Origin: Aquila chrysaetos chrysaetos
Lineage: Eukaryota; Chordata; Aves; Accipitriformes; Accipitridae
Direction: 5' to 3'
Length of the DNA: 64,000 nt
Assembly (NCBI RefSeq): GCF_900496995.4
Contig: NC_044005.1
Span: 17,985,363-18,049,362, forward strand
Shown: in pieces, positions 12,401 to 25,211 of the stretch
Numbering within the stretch: position 1 is the first letter of the stretch
Layout of the letters: each line of letters begins with the position of its first letter
Notes under the pieces: model-generated
Told to the model about the DNA's origin: nothing
What the model saw: the letters and a program-made list of their open reading frames with translations, nothing else
The model's database searches: none
Program-made: the position numbers and the translations under genes

Positions 12401-13650
12401 GATAGGCAAGACTGACATATATTTATCAGTATAATTCAGAGTGTGATGGTCTCTTGAATGGATCCTTCTGTATAGGTGGGTGCTAAACAGCTCCTGAGGA
12501 TTTTCTTCAGATTAAATGTTTGTCCTCACACCCCTGCAGAGATTCAGTGGACATGACTGCTGGAGTCTTGGAGAAAGTACCTGGTCTCATAGGTTTTACA
12601 AATGGGAAGATGAGATATGGTCCCAGCTACTAATTTTCCACTGGGCATAGAATAAGCCTGGCAGATATGGGATGAAAAATTAGGTTTGTGTTCCAGGATT
12701 AGTCCCATTTAAAATGTCTTAAGTGATCTTATACATATGATTTGTTTATGGTTATAGATTTTGGAAGTCTAGAGTCTTTTATTACTGGGGGTGGAGGTCT
12801 TTGAGGGCAAGCTCTAAGAGAATGGTCTTGAAACATGCAAAACTAATGGGCCTGCCTAGTATGTTGCTGATTCTTTTGATGAGATACCTTATTGGAAGGA
12901 AATGCTGCCAACATACATGAGAAGGACTATGCCCCTCAGATCTTTTGCACTATTTTGACAAGGCCAATGGGCAAGTCAGCTAGACGTAGGCAGCTAGGCA
13001 AGTTGGTTTGGGCAGCAATTTAGATAAAGCAGGTCAATGCATGTATGTGTCAGAGCTCTGCAGTATGTAAATAGATCCCACAGTGGTGGGCACATAACAT
13101 TTGAGGGATAAATTAGATGGACTCACACATGAGCAGCAGCTACACATACTCAGTTTCCTAGATCTGTCCTAGGCTTTTCTGGGGCTGAGTCAACCAGTTG
13201 TGCACATATGTGTCATATTATGCATGGTGTTGTTCTGTCTTTTTATTTTTATTGACTCCATATTATCTGCTATAAATTCTGATTTTGCAGTGATGAATCA
13301 TCTCACTTCTACAATCTCCCTTCCCTATGTTGCAAGACAGATTTGAATTCAGGCAGTGCCTACTATCATCCCAGTTTGGTTTTATCTTCCTGGATGCCAC
13401 CCTTAAATGCACAGCACTAAGTCTGCAGATAGAGCTGGTTTATATGTACAGGGAAGTTACTACTCAGTCATTCTTCCTTTTTGTCCTAAATTCTTTAGAA
13501 ACACTGTTTCTGAAAATGTCCAACCAGCATGGTCCCCATAAAGGTTTCTTCTTTTAAATTCAAGGGAATAATGGGGTTTAAAATTAAGTCAGTCACCTAC
13601 CTGTATTCACCCAACTGGGTCAGCAAAACATTTCTTTTGCTGTTCTGCAG
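9495..13650. other. No gene recognised
   Basis: The stretch is AT-rich, with short random frames on both strands. It contains a run of 15 G and a short ATATAT stretch at about 12,070. If the 9.4 kb exon has upstream exons, this would be intron sequence. Confidence 0.5.
10107..10121 (+). repeat. Homopolymer G run (15 G)
   Basis: This is an uninterrupted run of fifteen guanines. It can form G-quadruplex structures, tends to vary in length and is prone to assembly error. No gene association is visible. Confidence 0.9.
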
Positions 13651-13654
13651 CTGC

Positions 13655-13765
13655 AGCAAAGACCTCATGTGAGACTTCTGGGGATCCCCAATCGCTCATG
13701 ATGAGTTGGGAGCGCAGTAGGTGTCTTTCCCGACAAGCAGTGCTCTATGCACTAAGCCACGTGTA
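13655..13765 (-). repeat. Degenerate tRNA-derived SINE (MIR/amniote-SINE type), minus orientation
   Basis: Read on the minus strand, about 13,762-13,738 gives GTGGCTTAGTGCATAGAGCA. This matches the pol III A-box region of tRNA-derived SINEs (typically TGGCTCAGTGGATAGAGC). It is followed at the expected distance by degenerate GACACCT and CTCCCAACTC segments in the B-box zone. It is too diverged to be a tRNA gene. The element may also explain the exon-like open frame with a donor near 13,608, which I therefore do not call. Confidence 0.5.
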
Positions 13766-14123
13766 TTTTGATGACTTGCCCTGCAAAGGGAGCGAGCAGA
13801 GTTGGGGAGAAAAGTTTTTAACAGCCTCTGCCTGCATCAACACAATTCAACCTCTTTTGTTTTAATTATACCAAACTATGATTTGGAGCAATATAAATTT
13901 CAAAATGGATGTAAATCTCCTGCTGATCTCCACTGAACACGGGGGGAGCTGTGTGGACCTGCGTTCCTGGCCATGGCCGCAGCCCCTGTTCTCCTAGCAG
14001 CCTTGGCCACGGCCAGGCAGAGATGGTGGGGCGGGTGATCACGGGCCTCGAGGCTTGCCCTGGAAAATATTTATTCTGCATGCAACTATGCAGAAGTCTG
14101 CCAAGTCATGTTAACACCCTTAC

Positions 14124-14153
14124 CTGGGCAAATGTCCTTTCCTTGGCACACAT
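14124..14153 (-). CDS. Weak candidate first coding exon, minus strand
   Basis: A consensus donor (GCCCAG then GTAAGGGTG) ends a phase-0 frame that starts at an ATG ten codons earlier and reads MCAKERTFAQ. The next block at 9,494-9,316 starts in phase 0, so the two could join to give an N-terminus. The start context is poor and the supporting length is tiny, so this may be chance. Confidence 0.18.
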
Positions 14154-14159
14154 AACACC

Positions 14160-17100
14160 TTGGGGAAAATTTTAGCCTGAAAGCTTCAAAATCAATGGCA
14201 AAAAATTCAAGATAATCAGTTCCCAGGATACCTCCAAAATACAAATGCTGCAAACAGAATTGGAGGGTTAGATTTCTCTGATTTTTCAGAAGCTGCTCAA
14301 CTTGTGTGTTGCTGTCATTTTTTACACACAGTTCCCAGTCCTTTCCTTGCATCTGTGTGTGCATGGGTGTATATCTACTGCAATGTATGCAGAGATATAC
14401 AAATTCCATCGTTTTTTATATTCCTCCAAACTGCAGTTCGCTTAGCAGTATTTTGTTTGATTTGCACAGCAAAGTGTGTTTTTCCTCTATGAAATAAGCA
14501 AAAGGGGTGCAAAGTCCCATGCTTATATCTAGGTTATGCCATTTTAGTTATATGTAATTGTATCTTTTGGTTCTCTGCTAATATGCATACTGTGCTGCTA
14601 ATCTTTATGATGATTTTTTCCTGAGGATGCTTAGCCAGTACAGAACACTGACCTGTCCACCCACAATGGTAAAGACATATACTTCCTAAGACAAACCCTT
14701 TTTTCTACTTGCTCCAATTCAGCCTAACCACCTGTATAATGCACACCTATTTTTATATTTCATTGATGCTGTACTCAGACAGCGTGGTAGATTCTGTGCA
14801 CAAGTACGTCATCAGGTCCTTTCCAGGTCTATTTGTAATTGTCTTTGTCAGCAAATTACCCTGAACCATATGGGATCAGGTGAGAGCTCCTCACCCATCT
14901 TCGAAGAGCCTTGAAGTCTTAATGTTTGATCTTACCAGACACAGGATCTCACTCTGGGGCTCAAAAAGGAATAGTGTAACTGTGTCATGAGACCTTCATA
15001 TGGCAAGTCAGTGTATCTCATTTGCATGTCACAGTATTTCACAGATCTGAGACACAATTTTAAAATATCTCAGGTAAAGGACTTCACCCTCTTCACCCAA
15101 GTACAGCAGATTTCCAGTAAGATATCTACACATGTGCACATATAAATGTGAAGAGAGAGAGTGAGTGTTTATTCATATGTGCATTTTGCATGCCAGGAGG
15201 GTCAGAAGAGATGATAATACTTTGTCATAAATAAAAAAGTGTGATTACACTAGGGAAAGAAAAAGTTGGTAATGCCTGGTTGATCTATTCTTTCTTTGCA
15301 TGTTTATGTGTGTTATTTCCAGTGTGTTATGAGACCTTAGTGAGTTTTGACTGATTGCTTAGTCCTCACTTACTCCAGTGTGACTCCAACAGCTTCTCTG
15401 GTACTCAACTAATACACCAAAGCATACCACTAAATGAGTATGAGTTCCCATGCTTTGTTACACAGATGTGATGCAGAGCAGAAACAAACTGATCGTGAGG
15501 CCAAACATGTGGTATGGATTGTGGTTACAAAGATGAGTGATGAGGACAGCACCCTCCAATTATTCCAGTGGTTTCTGGTAAAACTTGCCTTTTTCTCCTT
15601 TTTTAAAAAAAAAATATTTATTAATAAAATGATTATGAAACACTCCATTCCTATTCACATCCTGAGCAGTGAACCGATTGCCAGAGACATTTCATAACAC
15701 TGGTGAAAATTTACACTATCAATCACTTTTTTGTGATAGGAGCGTTTTGGCTTTTGCCAGACACGTATGTGTCTAAAGCTCTGCTGGTGCCATGTGCTGC
15801 ACAGGCTGCCCCGGTGAGTGTGCTGGCACGTTCACTAAGAGCTGCTGCCTGCGAAAGTGAAGTCTTGATGCATATATGAGGTTTGGGGTTTTTTTTTTCT
15901 TTGACTACGTTTTAAAGCTAGCCACAGTTTCCTCTGCAACCTGAACTCAGTGTTCGCAGCATGCCCCAATGTCATTTCCGTGTGACTCAATGTGTCAAAA
16001 GCTAGGTTGGTGCGTGCAGCCTTGCTTTCCCCTAGTGCCCGGCTCACAGTGCCAGCATCCATCGGTGATGAAGATCTCTGCTCCTGGTGTTCAAAGCCAC
16101 ATGTGGGTCCCTGCTGGTACACAGCAGGAGGTTGTCAGAAGTTTGACAACAATAGCACGGAAATGTGCTATTTGTGGCTCTGGGACTCGTTGCTTCAAAA
16201 TGTCACGGAGATAAAGAATTTAGCAAGTTTCAAATTTGGGTGCAGCATTACACGAAAACGGGACTGTTGAGAAGTAAATAATCAGAAAAATATTTGGAAA
16301 GGTCGCAAAGTGCCAAGTTTTGAAGATTTTAACCAGTCTTTATGAGCTGGCAGGATGTCTCTGAGGCGAAGAGTTTATCCTGCCAGAAGTTTCTTGCAAA
16401 TGCTCCTAAACCACCACTTTCAGAGTCAGCCTATGGATTCTACTTAAGCTGACCATTGGCCTGATTGATTTTTAGGTACTAAACAACAGAAAATAAGATT
16501 ATGTCAGAGATTAATCCATGATACGTATGTGACCACAACTAATGTGACAGACATGATGTACAATTGCAGCAGAGAAAGCAAACCCATTTTCATTAAAAAT
16601 AGAATGTGCCAACCAAGAAATTACTCAGTCTTTGCAGCATTTCAATAAAAAGATCTTTGACACTCTGCATGCACCCACTCACACTCATATATAGGGTGAG
16701 TAGCTTAAGACATCTAAACTTGTCTCACAATCTCAGGTCAAAAGGAAATCACTCATTAAAGGAAAAAATGGTAAACATGATTTAAGTACTTTTGAATGGC
16801 ATTGTACTGACATGCCCTCATAGCAAAATGCTTTGGTATCTGGAGAGCAAGCACAAAGTGGATAGATAGATTTCCCTACACTGACATGGTAACGTGCCTC
16901 ACTCTGGTCCCCAAAAACCTGTCCCACCTGAGGGTGAGAGTTTTTTGGCTGAGGAGACCAGGCAGTACCCGCTGCAGCCCATGATGTGATCGATCATCCT
17001 GCCCCACATCCACACCGAGCCTGCAAGCGCTCCCATCAGGTACTGGGTGACTGTCAGGTATCAGCCCCCTCTGTTTGGGCTGGACTAGCTTTAGCCTAGT

Positions 17101-20100
17101 GACCCAGGGAGCTGTTTGTACCCCATTTCTAATGCCTTGAAACAAAACCCTCTCCTTGCTGAGCTGCCACAGGAGCATCAGTTCCCTGCAGTCCTGAAGT
17201 GCTTCCTCAGCACCACTGCATGCTGTCTTGGCATTCTCAGTGCACCCTGATAATGAGTTGATTTGCATGTTACAGCTGTTGGCCCCTCTGTTTGATGGCC
17301 AGCAGCATTCAGCATTTTCTGCCTCATCCCGGTGACCTTTCCTCTGCCAGGCTGTAGCTCCAGGGTGGATGGGACTCTGTGCACCAGCTGGGGACCTATA
17401 AGGATGTTTCCGCAGCAAGGAGCCACGGAGGCTGCCAGCTCCTTGCACTGGAGGAGAGCTTGGCATTGATGGCCATCACCCGCACGTGGCCAGAGCGCCT
17501 ACAGCCCCGCCATCCAAGGCCTGGTGAAAACACCCTAACCTTTCCTTATCAGCCTAGGTGGGCCTAGATAAATCCCACCAAAATAGATAAAAGGACAGAA
17601 GCATGGCAGCAGCAGCTCAAATGGAGGAAATACATCCTGTTTATCATTACAGCTCTCAGTAACATCAAGGCAGTTTGGCTGAAGTTCAGCTCTTTACTCC
17701 AGCCTTCATCTGTGTTGTTGTGCTTGTTCTCATCTTATCTGTAAAGGTGTTAAACAGATTTTCCATCTCACTTTGTGGTTTTGACACTTGTATAGCAGGG
17801 TTTTTTTCCTGTGCTCAGGTTTTCCCTGGAGCTATGATCTCCAAACACAGCTCAGGAAGCTAATGATGCTTACTTTGGAGATCTGGGTCTCCCTGCCTCA
17901 GGCACCCTGACTGGTGTCATTTAGCCCTGTTGTAGTGAGGAAACCAAGTATGTAGCAAGCTATTTCTTAACTGTGAAAGAATCTGTCCTCCTCTAGGCTT
18001 AGGATGGGAGTTTTAACAGCCATTTAACTCTGCTCTTGAGAAATCAAAGATCTTTCACTTCGGTGGGAAAGAACTCCACAATTCTTTTCACAATTCCACT
18101 CTAATTTACCTATTCGCATCCATTTTTAAAATAATCTAGACTGTCATACATAAATTACTATGGGACAGTAATTACTACTTGATACAAAAAAAAGAGAGGA
18201 CAAATACCGGAAAATATTTTTTTTTTCCTGTCGTCTTGCTTATAGTGATGTGTCTTCCCTCAGTATACTTGTGACGCTTATTATTGCACTGTCTGCTTAC
18301 CAGCTCAGTAGACAGAGTCCAGAAGCTTGCTGAATTAGGTAAGTGTACAGTTATTTTTAACTGAGCTGAATATTACACGTTTGTATGGCATGTTGTGCAA
18401 CAGATATACGCTGGTGTCATATGACATTCTGTCCAGACACTTGTCCTAAATTTAGCTCTAAATTTAACCTGAGAGATGTAGGGCAAATAATGAAATGTCA
18501 GCCCTGCAAAACAAACCTGTTGCATTGTGATTTGAACTTAAAGGAGGCATAAACCTCTGGTCCTCTCTCATGCATGTTCAAAGCAGTCAGTGCAGGACAA
18601 TGAAGCTTTCTCAGTGGCAGTTCATTTGATCAGGGCTTCAGATGTTGTATTTATTACATATGAATTTGACCGCACAGCAAAACCAGCACTGGGTAAATAG
18701 AAATGATGGTGCAGTGTCCTCTAGCATAGTCTATTCTGGTTCTTTCACTGCTCTTGTCTGCACAGCAACCGATGATGTCCCCGGCCTGGCCACCTCATCA
18801 GGGGAGCAGGCCAGTGTAGCATGGCAGGAGCTGATGTGGATGACAGCTTGTGCCCCTGCTTTGAGTTTCTGAGCCCCATGGCAGCGAACCCACTTCCAGT
18901 TGGGGTGGCCAGAAGCCACCTTCAGCATTCATCCCAAGCCAGGCTGGAGCCCATGTGTCAGGAGCCAACACCACCCACTTCTCCCTGGGGCTGTGCACAG
19001 GAGGGTCCTGCTCTGCCTTGCCACTCCGGTAGCACCTGCTAGCCTTAGTTTAACTCCAAGCACACAGAAAGTTGTAATTCCTTGAACTTCATTGTGCTCA
19101 AAGTTACGGACATTTCTGCAAGGTGCCGAATTTAGGTAGGGCCATCTTTTTTTTTCAAGGGCTGTTTATCTATGGCGATAGTAAAGCAAAGACAAATCCC
19201 TATCTAGAAAGCCTGTTGTTCTCATGTCACTGAGGGAAGGGAAGGAGAGCAATGCAACAGGTCTTATTGCATACAGCAGGCACAATCGTTAGAAACAAAT
19301 CATTCTTAAAAGAATTAGAGGGTACCAGAGAAATGCTTCACAAGAGACTTTGTTCATAAACTAGCCTAAGGGATTGAATGGAGAAGTAAACACCCATTGC
19401 ATATTTCCAAAGACTGCTTTAAAAAACTGTGGAAAAGTTGTTTCCCATCAAAATCGATTTCACTTTTCCATCATTGCTGTTTCGGAGTCACTGTTTTTCC
19501 CAGGACCTTTGCTATTCACAGCAGTTTGTGTCTCTTCTTGCCATTCTCATCCTCCTGCTCCTCTGCAAGAGCCTCGGAGCAATGGGTTTGCAGCAACATC
19601 TCTGAATTTCGTGGATTTTGTAAAGGTCAAGAAAAAGACAAGTCTTTCATTAGAATTCTTACTAACATACATTATAACTTAAGATAAATGATATTTGCAC
19701 AGCAAAGAGTAACTAAAAGATAATGTTTATGCTTTCCCTCTTCCTCCAAGGAGCATGCATTTGTTTATATAGTCTTTGAGTTGTGTTCACTTCGTATTAG
19801 CATTTCATGTTCCCTCTGACTGATTCCTCTTTCAGTTTGAGTCAGTGGATGTGACCTTATGATGACATTTGCAGAGAGGCAGTGACTGCACTAGCTGTAC
19901 GCTCTTCCAAAGCTCACTGGCTGGGCAGGTTTGGGCTGAGTCAACAGATACCTGAAATGGGGCTTAGGACCCTGGATACTGGGTGTTCCCCTTTGTGTTC
20001 ATGTCATATTTCCAGAGGAGTGAGGACTCCGTTTTGATTGTATCTGAAAGGTAAAAATTTTCTGTGAGGAGCCACTGTGCAGAGGTGGAAGTCGTACACC

Positions 20101-21690
20101 GAGCCGAAGTCCACCCTGACTCGGGGGTGTGAGTCAGCAGCAGTTGAAGTGGGATAAATTCCTCCTGAAAGGGGAATTATGTTCTTAGTAGAGTGATCTC
20201 AAAACAGCTACATCTTTCCAGCACTGCAGTATTTAGGCAGCAGAGTCAGCAAGAAATAATGTATATTGTATTCCTTACCCCTGGGCACGTGTGACATCCT
20301 GCACCTTTTCCCATACAAGTGCCTCTGGCTCCTTGCCTCTCTCAGGGTACCGTGGCCAAAGCAATCACTAGTTCTTGCAAAGGAAATTGAAACCGACTTC
20401 CCCTGTGGGAGTTTCTATCTTCTTGTTATTTGAACATGGTTTCTGTAGCAGGAGGCACAGGAGAGTTGCTTTTGGTTCTGGTGTTTGCATTTAATCTTTG
20501 GGAGTGTCTGGTGGAAGCACAGCATGGCAACACTGAACACAAAGCTCTGCTCACAGGAATATGATGGCAAAAGGTAGAGAGATGTGTGCCCTAGGTCTGT
20601 GCTTTCAGTGAAATACGCCACCCAAACCATCCTGCTGTCTTTCTACAGTAAAAAAGTTCAGACAAGGTATAAGTAACAAGGGAGCAGTTCCAGGTAATTG
20701 GTGCACAACACAGTATGCTGTTCTGTGCCAAAGTATTATGAGGATTTTCTGTCCAGGGACTGTTACTGTCACAGCTAATCAGTATTTTCTTCCTTTCAGA
20801 ATAGCTACCCATGGGCCAAGTGTTTGGATGCAGCAGAGTTAGTCATCATTGGTAGTTATAGGCTATGGACAAGAACACAGTTTGTGCTAATGTCCATTCT
20901 CACCAGCATTTCATCATGTAATGGCACATCTGTGGCAGCTCTGCACACAGAATGAGTCTGTAACAAGCTCAGCGGTCTCCCAGGATGCACAAATGAACTT
21001 TTTTTTCACCAACCTCAGTTGCCTGACTCAGTTTTGTAGCTTAGTAGGGCTGAAGGGCTTAGTAGAGCTGAAGGGCTACTTAATTCAACTAATGGAAGTA
21101 GAGACTCTGAACAAATCAAAAAAATAAGGAAATGTGAAATGTGCTTTCCTAACCTGACTCCTGGTGGCTATTTTGAGGAAACATGAAGAACAAAGCAAAT
21201 CTTGCTGTTCATTTTGCCATTTGTTATTTTCATGTGGTCGTCCTTCTTTGTCTTCTCTCAGATTCAAATCTCTTTTATTGCACCCTGTTTGTGAGACCCT
21301 AGCTGACTCCCCCATCAGCATGACTTGGCTAATTCCATCATTTTCTATTTAAAGAGAAAGCAAACACATGTAATATACAGTGTCCGAGTTTGAAATCTGT
21401 CCTGGAAAATAGCGTAAATTTATGTATTTATTTTTGCAGGTGACATTTTGTAATCTCTTGGAATGTCTTGGGGTTAAGCTGAAATTGCAGATCTATAACT
21501 GTGCGTGCCCCAGGGGGAGATATTAGCAAGTCTGATGCAATGCTAATAAATCATAATGATTGTTATTATTATGCTTTGGATGTGTTGTAATAAAGCCACA
21601 ACATTGTTTTATTGGGAAAAAAAATCAACCCCCAAATGTATGATTTCATTCCTGTATAGTAATATTTATGTAATTAATATTTCAAACTTC
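14160..21690. other. No gene recognised
   Basis: The segment is AT-rich, with one 196-codon minus-strand open frame (17,466-16,876) that has no recognisable motif. I see no paired splice sites giving protein-like peptides. An 18-bp tandem duplication sits at 21,041. Confidence 0.5.
21041..21076 (+). repeat. Tandem duplication, 2 x 18 bp
   Basis: The unit TTAGTAGGGCTGAAGGGC is followed directly by a copy with one substitution (TTAGTAGAGCTGAAGGGC). It is a small local duplication with no obvious function. Confidence 0.85.
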
Positions 21691-21699
21691 TATGAGGTC

Positions 21700-21965
21700 T
21701 TCCTCTGAGAATACCAAAGTATTTCACAGATACTAATTAAATAAGCTCTTATTCGGCAATCTCTATCCATATAAGTAGTCTTGTTGGCTTCCCATCTGCA
21801 AGGAATTTTTGGACTCTTCTCTGAAGTTAATGCATTTGATTATTTCTACTTCACTAATGTAGAAAATGAGACACAGAGGAGTTCAGTGATTTACTCAAGA
21901 CAAAAGGGAGAGTTGGTATCTGAAAATAGATCTTCTGAAGCAGAGACCTGTGCTTTTATTGGAAA
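21700..21965 (+). repeat. Ancient LINE/SINE 3'-tail repeat (MIR/L2/CR1-like)
   Basis: The sequence has the order known from old amniote repeats. First comes a CAAAGTATTTCACAGATACT segment, then an AATTAAATAAGC-type segment. Next is TAGAAAATGAGACACAGAGG with GTTCAGTGATTTACTCAAGA, the degenerate form of the GAGGAAACTGAGGCACAGAG / AAGTGACTTGCCCAAGG block. I rely on remembered consensus features. A masking run would assign the family. Confidence 0.5.
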
Positions 21966-21969
21966 ATGG

Positions 21970-24900
21970 TGCAGCAGCATTCATAGGAGGTCCAAATACA
22001 TCAAAGGAGTGCACAGGGCTTTGCAAGGAAACCCAGGAATGTGGGAAGGAAAGGAACTGCAGTGTGTTTGGTGTGAATAGCACGGGGAATCACCTGCAAT
22101 GTTCATAGCCAATAGGACCTTGAGCCCCAGTATCTTTTTTCTAATCAAAGAAACGTCCACCCTGGAAGACATAGGCACCCTTGACTTTGCTGAGTGTGAA
22201 TCTGCATCACAGTATCGGCATTTTTGCCGATTTTGATTGAGTTCAGCGGGACATTGAGCAGGCCGTAAGAGTGCCAAGGGTGTGGATCCGATGAGAGACT
22301 GCCAAAAGGCAAGCCAAAGGGTTAAATGTGGGAGATATTCACTCTTGGTTTTAAGCCAAGCCTGGTTACAATCTTAAAGTAATATCAGTGAAAAAAATGC
22401 TGGGTGTTGTTTAAAAGTTACGGAGGGTTGGCTGACATGTCAAGGGCGTAAGGGTTTCACACCCTCTTGGTGATGACATCCAGGGTTCCTTTGCCTGCCA
22501 CAGTAACTGCTGAATGTCCTTAACTTTGCACAAAACAACAGCCCTAGGACTAGTTATGAGGGGCAGATGGTTTTGTGGGCAGCAGGGAAGGGGGACGTGT
22601 CATGTACTGACCATCCTGTCATGCCAGAGCAAGTCGGATCGAGGCGCAAGCATGGACAGGGAACGATGCTGGTCCTGAAAGACCCTACAAGCGAAGCAGG
22701 TGAGTTGGAAGGGATCACATATTACTGGATGATATGGTCTTTCTAAATTGGTTCCCTTCAAGATTGCTCTTGCTAAGCCTTAGACGGGGGTGTTTATGCA
22801 CTGACAGGGTGAGTACAGCTAGCCTGAGGCTCGACAACATACTCGGAAAGGAAAACAGACCCATTGCCATCTAGGCTTTACTCTCTTCATATGCAGTGTT
22901 TTGCTATGGGAATCAGTGAAGCAGGAGCTGAAGGAAAAGGCATAGGCATCATTTTGATACTGTATTATAGTTTCCCTTCATTCATCATATTAGCTGGACA
23001 AATGCATAGAAGCCTTCCCAAACTGAGTATCATCCCCATGTTCCAGCTAATCCAAGTGTCAGTTCTCCTGTATGTGCCTGACTGTTTTCTTCTAGCTCAT
23101 CCCTGGATCAGTGCTATCTCTTCCTTAGCCAGCTTGCCCTCTGCCAGATGTGGGGAAGATGGCTACCATTTCACTTTTATGGCCTCGAGGAGTCTGAAAG
23201 GGGGTCTGTCGTTCACATTTACATGGTACAAGAGCAGTTCTTTTCCACTAGTAAGCTCTTACAAATACTACTTGGAACAGGTTCACAGCTGCTTTTGTCA
23301 TCTTTTGGAATCCTGAAGTCTCAAACTTGCAGTCTTAAAAATATACGAACCACTCTAAAACATCAATAAATACCCATGTAATATTTGTCTGTTTTGTTTA
23401 ACAAGCAGCAGCTAAAAGAAAAGTAAATGGAGCTCCCTTCTCCCCAAGTAAATAAAACTCTCCAGGACAACATATTTTACTTCAAAATTATACAGCAATT
23501 TTTTTTTCTTCTTTAGGTTCCAGAAACATGTCCATATATGGTCTACTTGTCAGGGACAATAAATAATGATGTAATAGAAAGGTCAACTTTGTGTCATTTA
23601 GCTACAGGATGCTTGATGAAGTGAAGTTCTTCAGATAATGCAACAAAGAAGAACTTCAGGATGGGTAAAAGTTTCTGCCGTGCATCTTCAAACAGGAAAT
23701 CTGAGATTCAGAACAACTTATATTTTGGCTTGTATTCACTGATCATGGGGTGATCCAGAAATAAACTCCAGGCTTCAAAGCGAGAGTGTTTCAAAGCTGT
23801 CCTGCAGTTGATCGAAACACCCAGGCAAAGCAAGGAGATGAATACCAGCGAGGATTTTCTGAATTAAGACTTAATCAAGGAGATAACCTATTTCAACAGT
23901 ATTGTTATCATTTTATTTCTGAACAAAAAGGTAATGCAAATATGCATGTTTTGAACTTATTTAGCATTTTCAATGTCAGTTTGCTATGTCTATGCAAATA
24001 TTTATTCCTATAGCAGTTTCTAACCTAACACCCTAACACAGTCTTGGGAGTTTTGTGGTTTGCTTTTGGTTTTGGTTTTTTTTTTTTTTTTTTCAAATAA
24101 GACATAAAACACTCACTGGTGTTAAGCAGAACTGTAACTCTGTCATTTCCTCATTTTTCTTTTACTTGCAGGTGATGCTTATATCTTTGTCCCTAGAATA
24201 GCTTGCTCAGAAATAATTGTTGTAGTTACAACATGCTAAGGTACAATGTAGTGTGCAAGGCACAGTGTGAAAGAAAAGAATGACATCAGCAAATGATTTC
24301 TTTCATTTATAGATTTCCAGTTGGTATGACATGAAGCTAATATTGCACTGATTGCTGTGTGAATTAGTGCTTTCTGAGAAGAAATAAAAGCTTGCAGGTG
24401 TATGCATTTCCAGTAAAGAATTTGTGCAGAATCATGATTTGATGGCATCATAACATATGCCAGACTGATAGGTGACCTGTTTTGACAGCTGGTGGTGGAC
24501 AAGGAGATTTGTTTGCTTGGAGGATTCCTTTGGGAAGCCTGGCTTTGCTCCTTCAGCACGGGGCTAGAACTTGAGCAGTTTGCATAAGCTGTCATTACAA
24601 AGTATGTTAGCCTGTTGCCGCAGCCGAACAGCATACGGTGTCGTTCTTCTGACGTCTCAGCTCTGGCAGATCTGATGGGCACTGAAATCTTTCTGTTTTT
24701 AAAAAACCACTTGCTTCCCAATAGTAGTTATCCAATATAGTATCCTTGGAGAACTGCAAAGATTTATCTGGAAACTGACCTAAAATACAGAAAAAATGTG
24801 AGTACTTTAAGTGCTGCAAATTGGTCTAGTTTCCATTGCCAGCAGAGGGTCTGGCCTGAAAGGTGCTGCAGTAAGAGCTAAAGTGGAGGCTTGGTTTAAT
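21970..24900. other. No gene recognised
   Basis: Open frames of 150 codons (+, 22,864) and 161 codons (-, 24,721) occur but have no domain, no conserved-looking composition and no splice support. A poly(T) tract of about 19 lies near 24,073-24,093. Confidence 0.5.
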
Positions 24901-24917
24901 GTTGAAGACTTCCAGCC

Positions 24918-25211
24918 ATGTTTACCTTCACCCTGTGCGTGCTCCTGCTGCTTTCAGAAGTAAAGGCAAACACATGGAAAGGCAAACACGTATCTGCAGA
25001 AGCTAGGGCTCGATTGTTCCTTGCAAAAGGCAAAAGGAGCAAGCCACTTCGCTTCTCTCTCTTTTGCAGCCTCCAGAGACTTGTTTTTGTTTTTAGAAAT
25101 GTGGTTTATTGCACCCTGAGCCATAAATACAGAGGTCCTGTATTGAGTTACAAGCTGACTGGGGTAAACTCAGTGCAAAGGCAGGCAAAGTCCCTGGCTC
25201 TGCTCCCTTAA
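24918..25211 (+). CDS. Small open frame with signal-peptide-like start; speculative
   Basis: A 97-codon frame begins at an ATG with G at -3. Its first 17 residues (MFTFTLCVLLLLSEVKA) look like a signal peptide with a plausible cleavage after KA. The next ~25 residues are charged and end at a GKR, the usual amidation/dibasic processing signal of neuropeptide precursors. After that the frame looks random, so it might be a first exon or pure chance. There are no neighbours or repeats to support it and I do not recognise the protein. Confidence 0.12.
   Translation: MFTFTLCVLLLLSEVKANTWKGKHVSAEARARLFLAKGKRSKPLRFSLFCSLQRLVFVFRNVVYCTLSHKYRGPVLSYKLTGVNSVQRQAKSLALLP

Noticed and set aside
13608..13650. 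Minus-strand exon-like peptide next to the SINE
   Set aside because: Its phase fits neither neighbour, it lacks a clean acceptor and it adjoins repeat sequence. Kept only as a note in the SINE finding.
16876..17466. 196-codon minus-strand open frame
   Set aside because: No recognisable motif, no splice sites placing it in a gene, and composition like translated non-coding DNA.
22864..23316. 150-codon plus-strand open frame with hydrophobic stretches
   Set aside because: The hydrophobic segments come from T-rich DNA. No conserved motif or splice support.
24236..24721. 161-codon minus-strand open frame
   Set aside because: No domain, no upstream exon or promoter signal, and random-looking composition.
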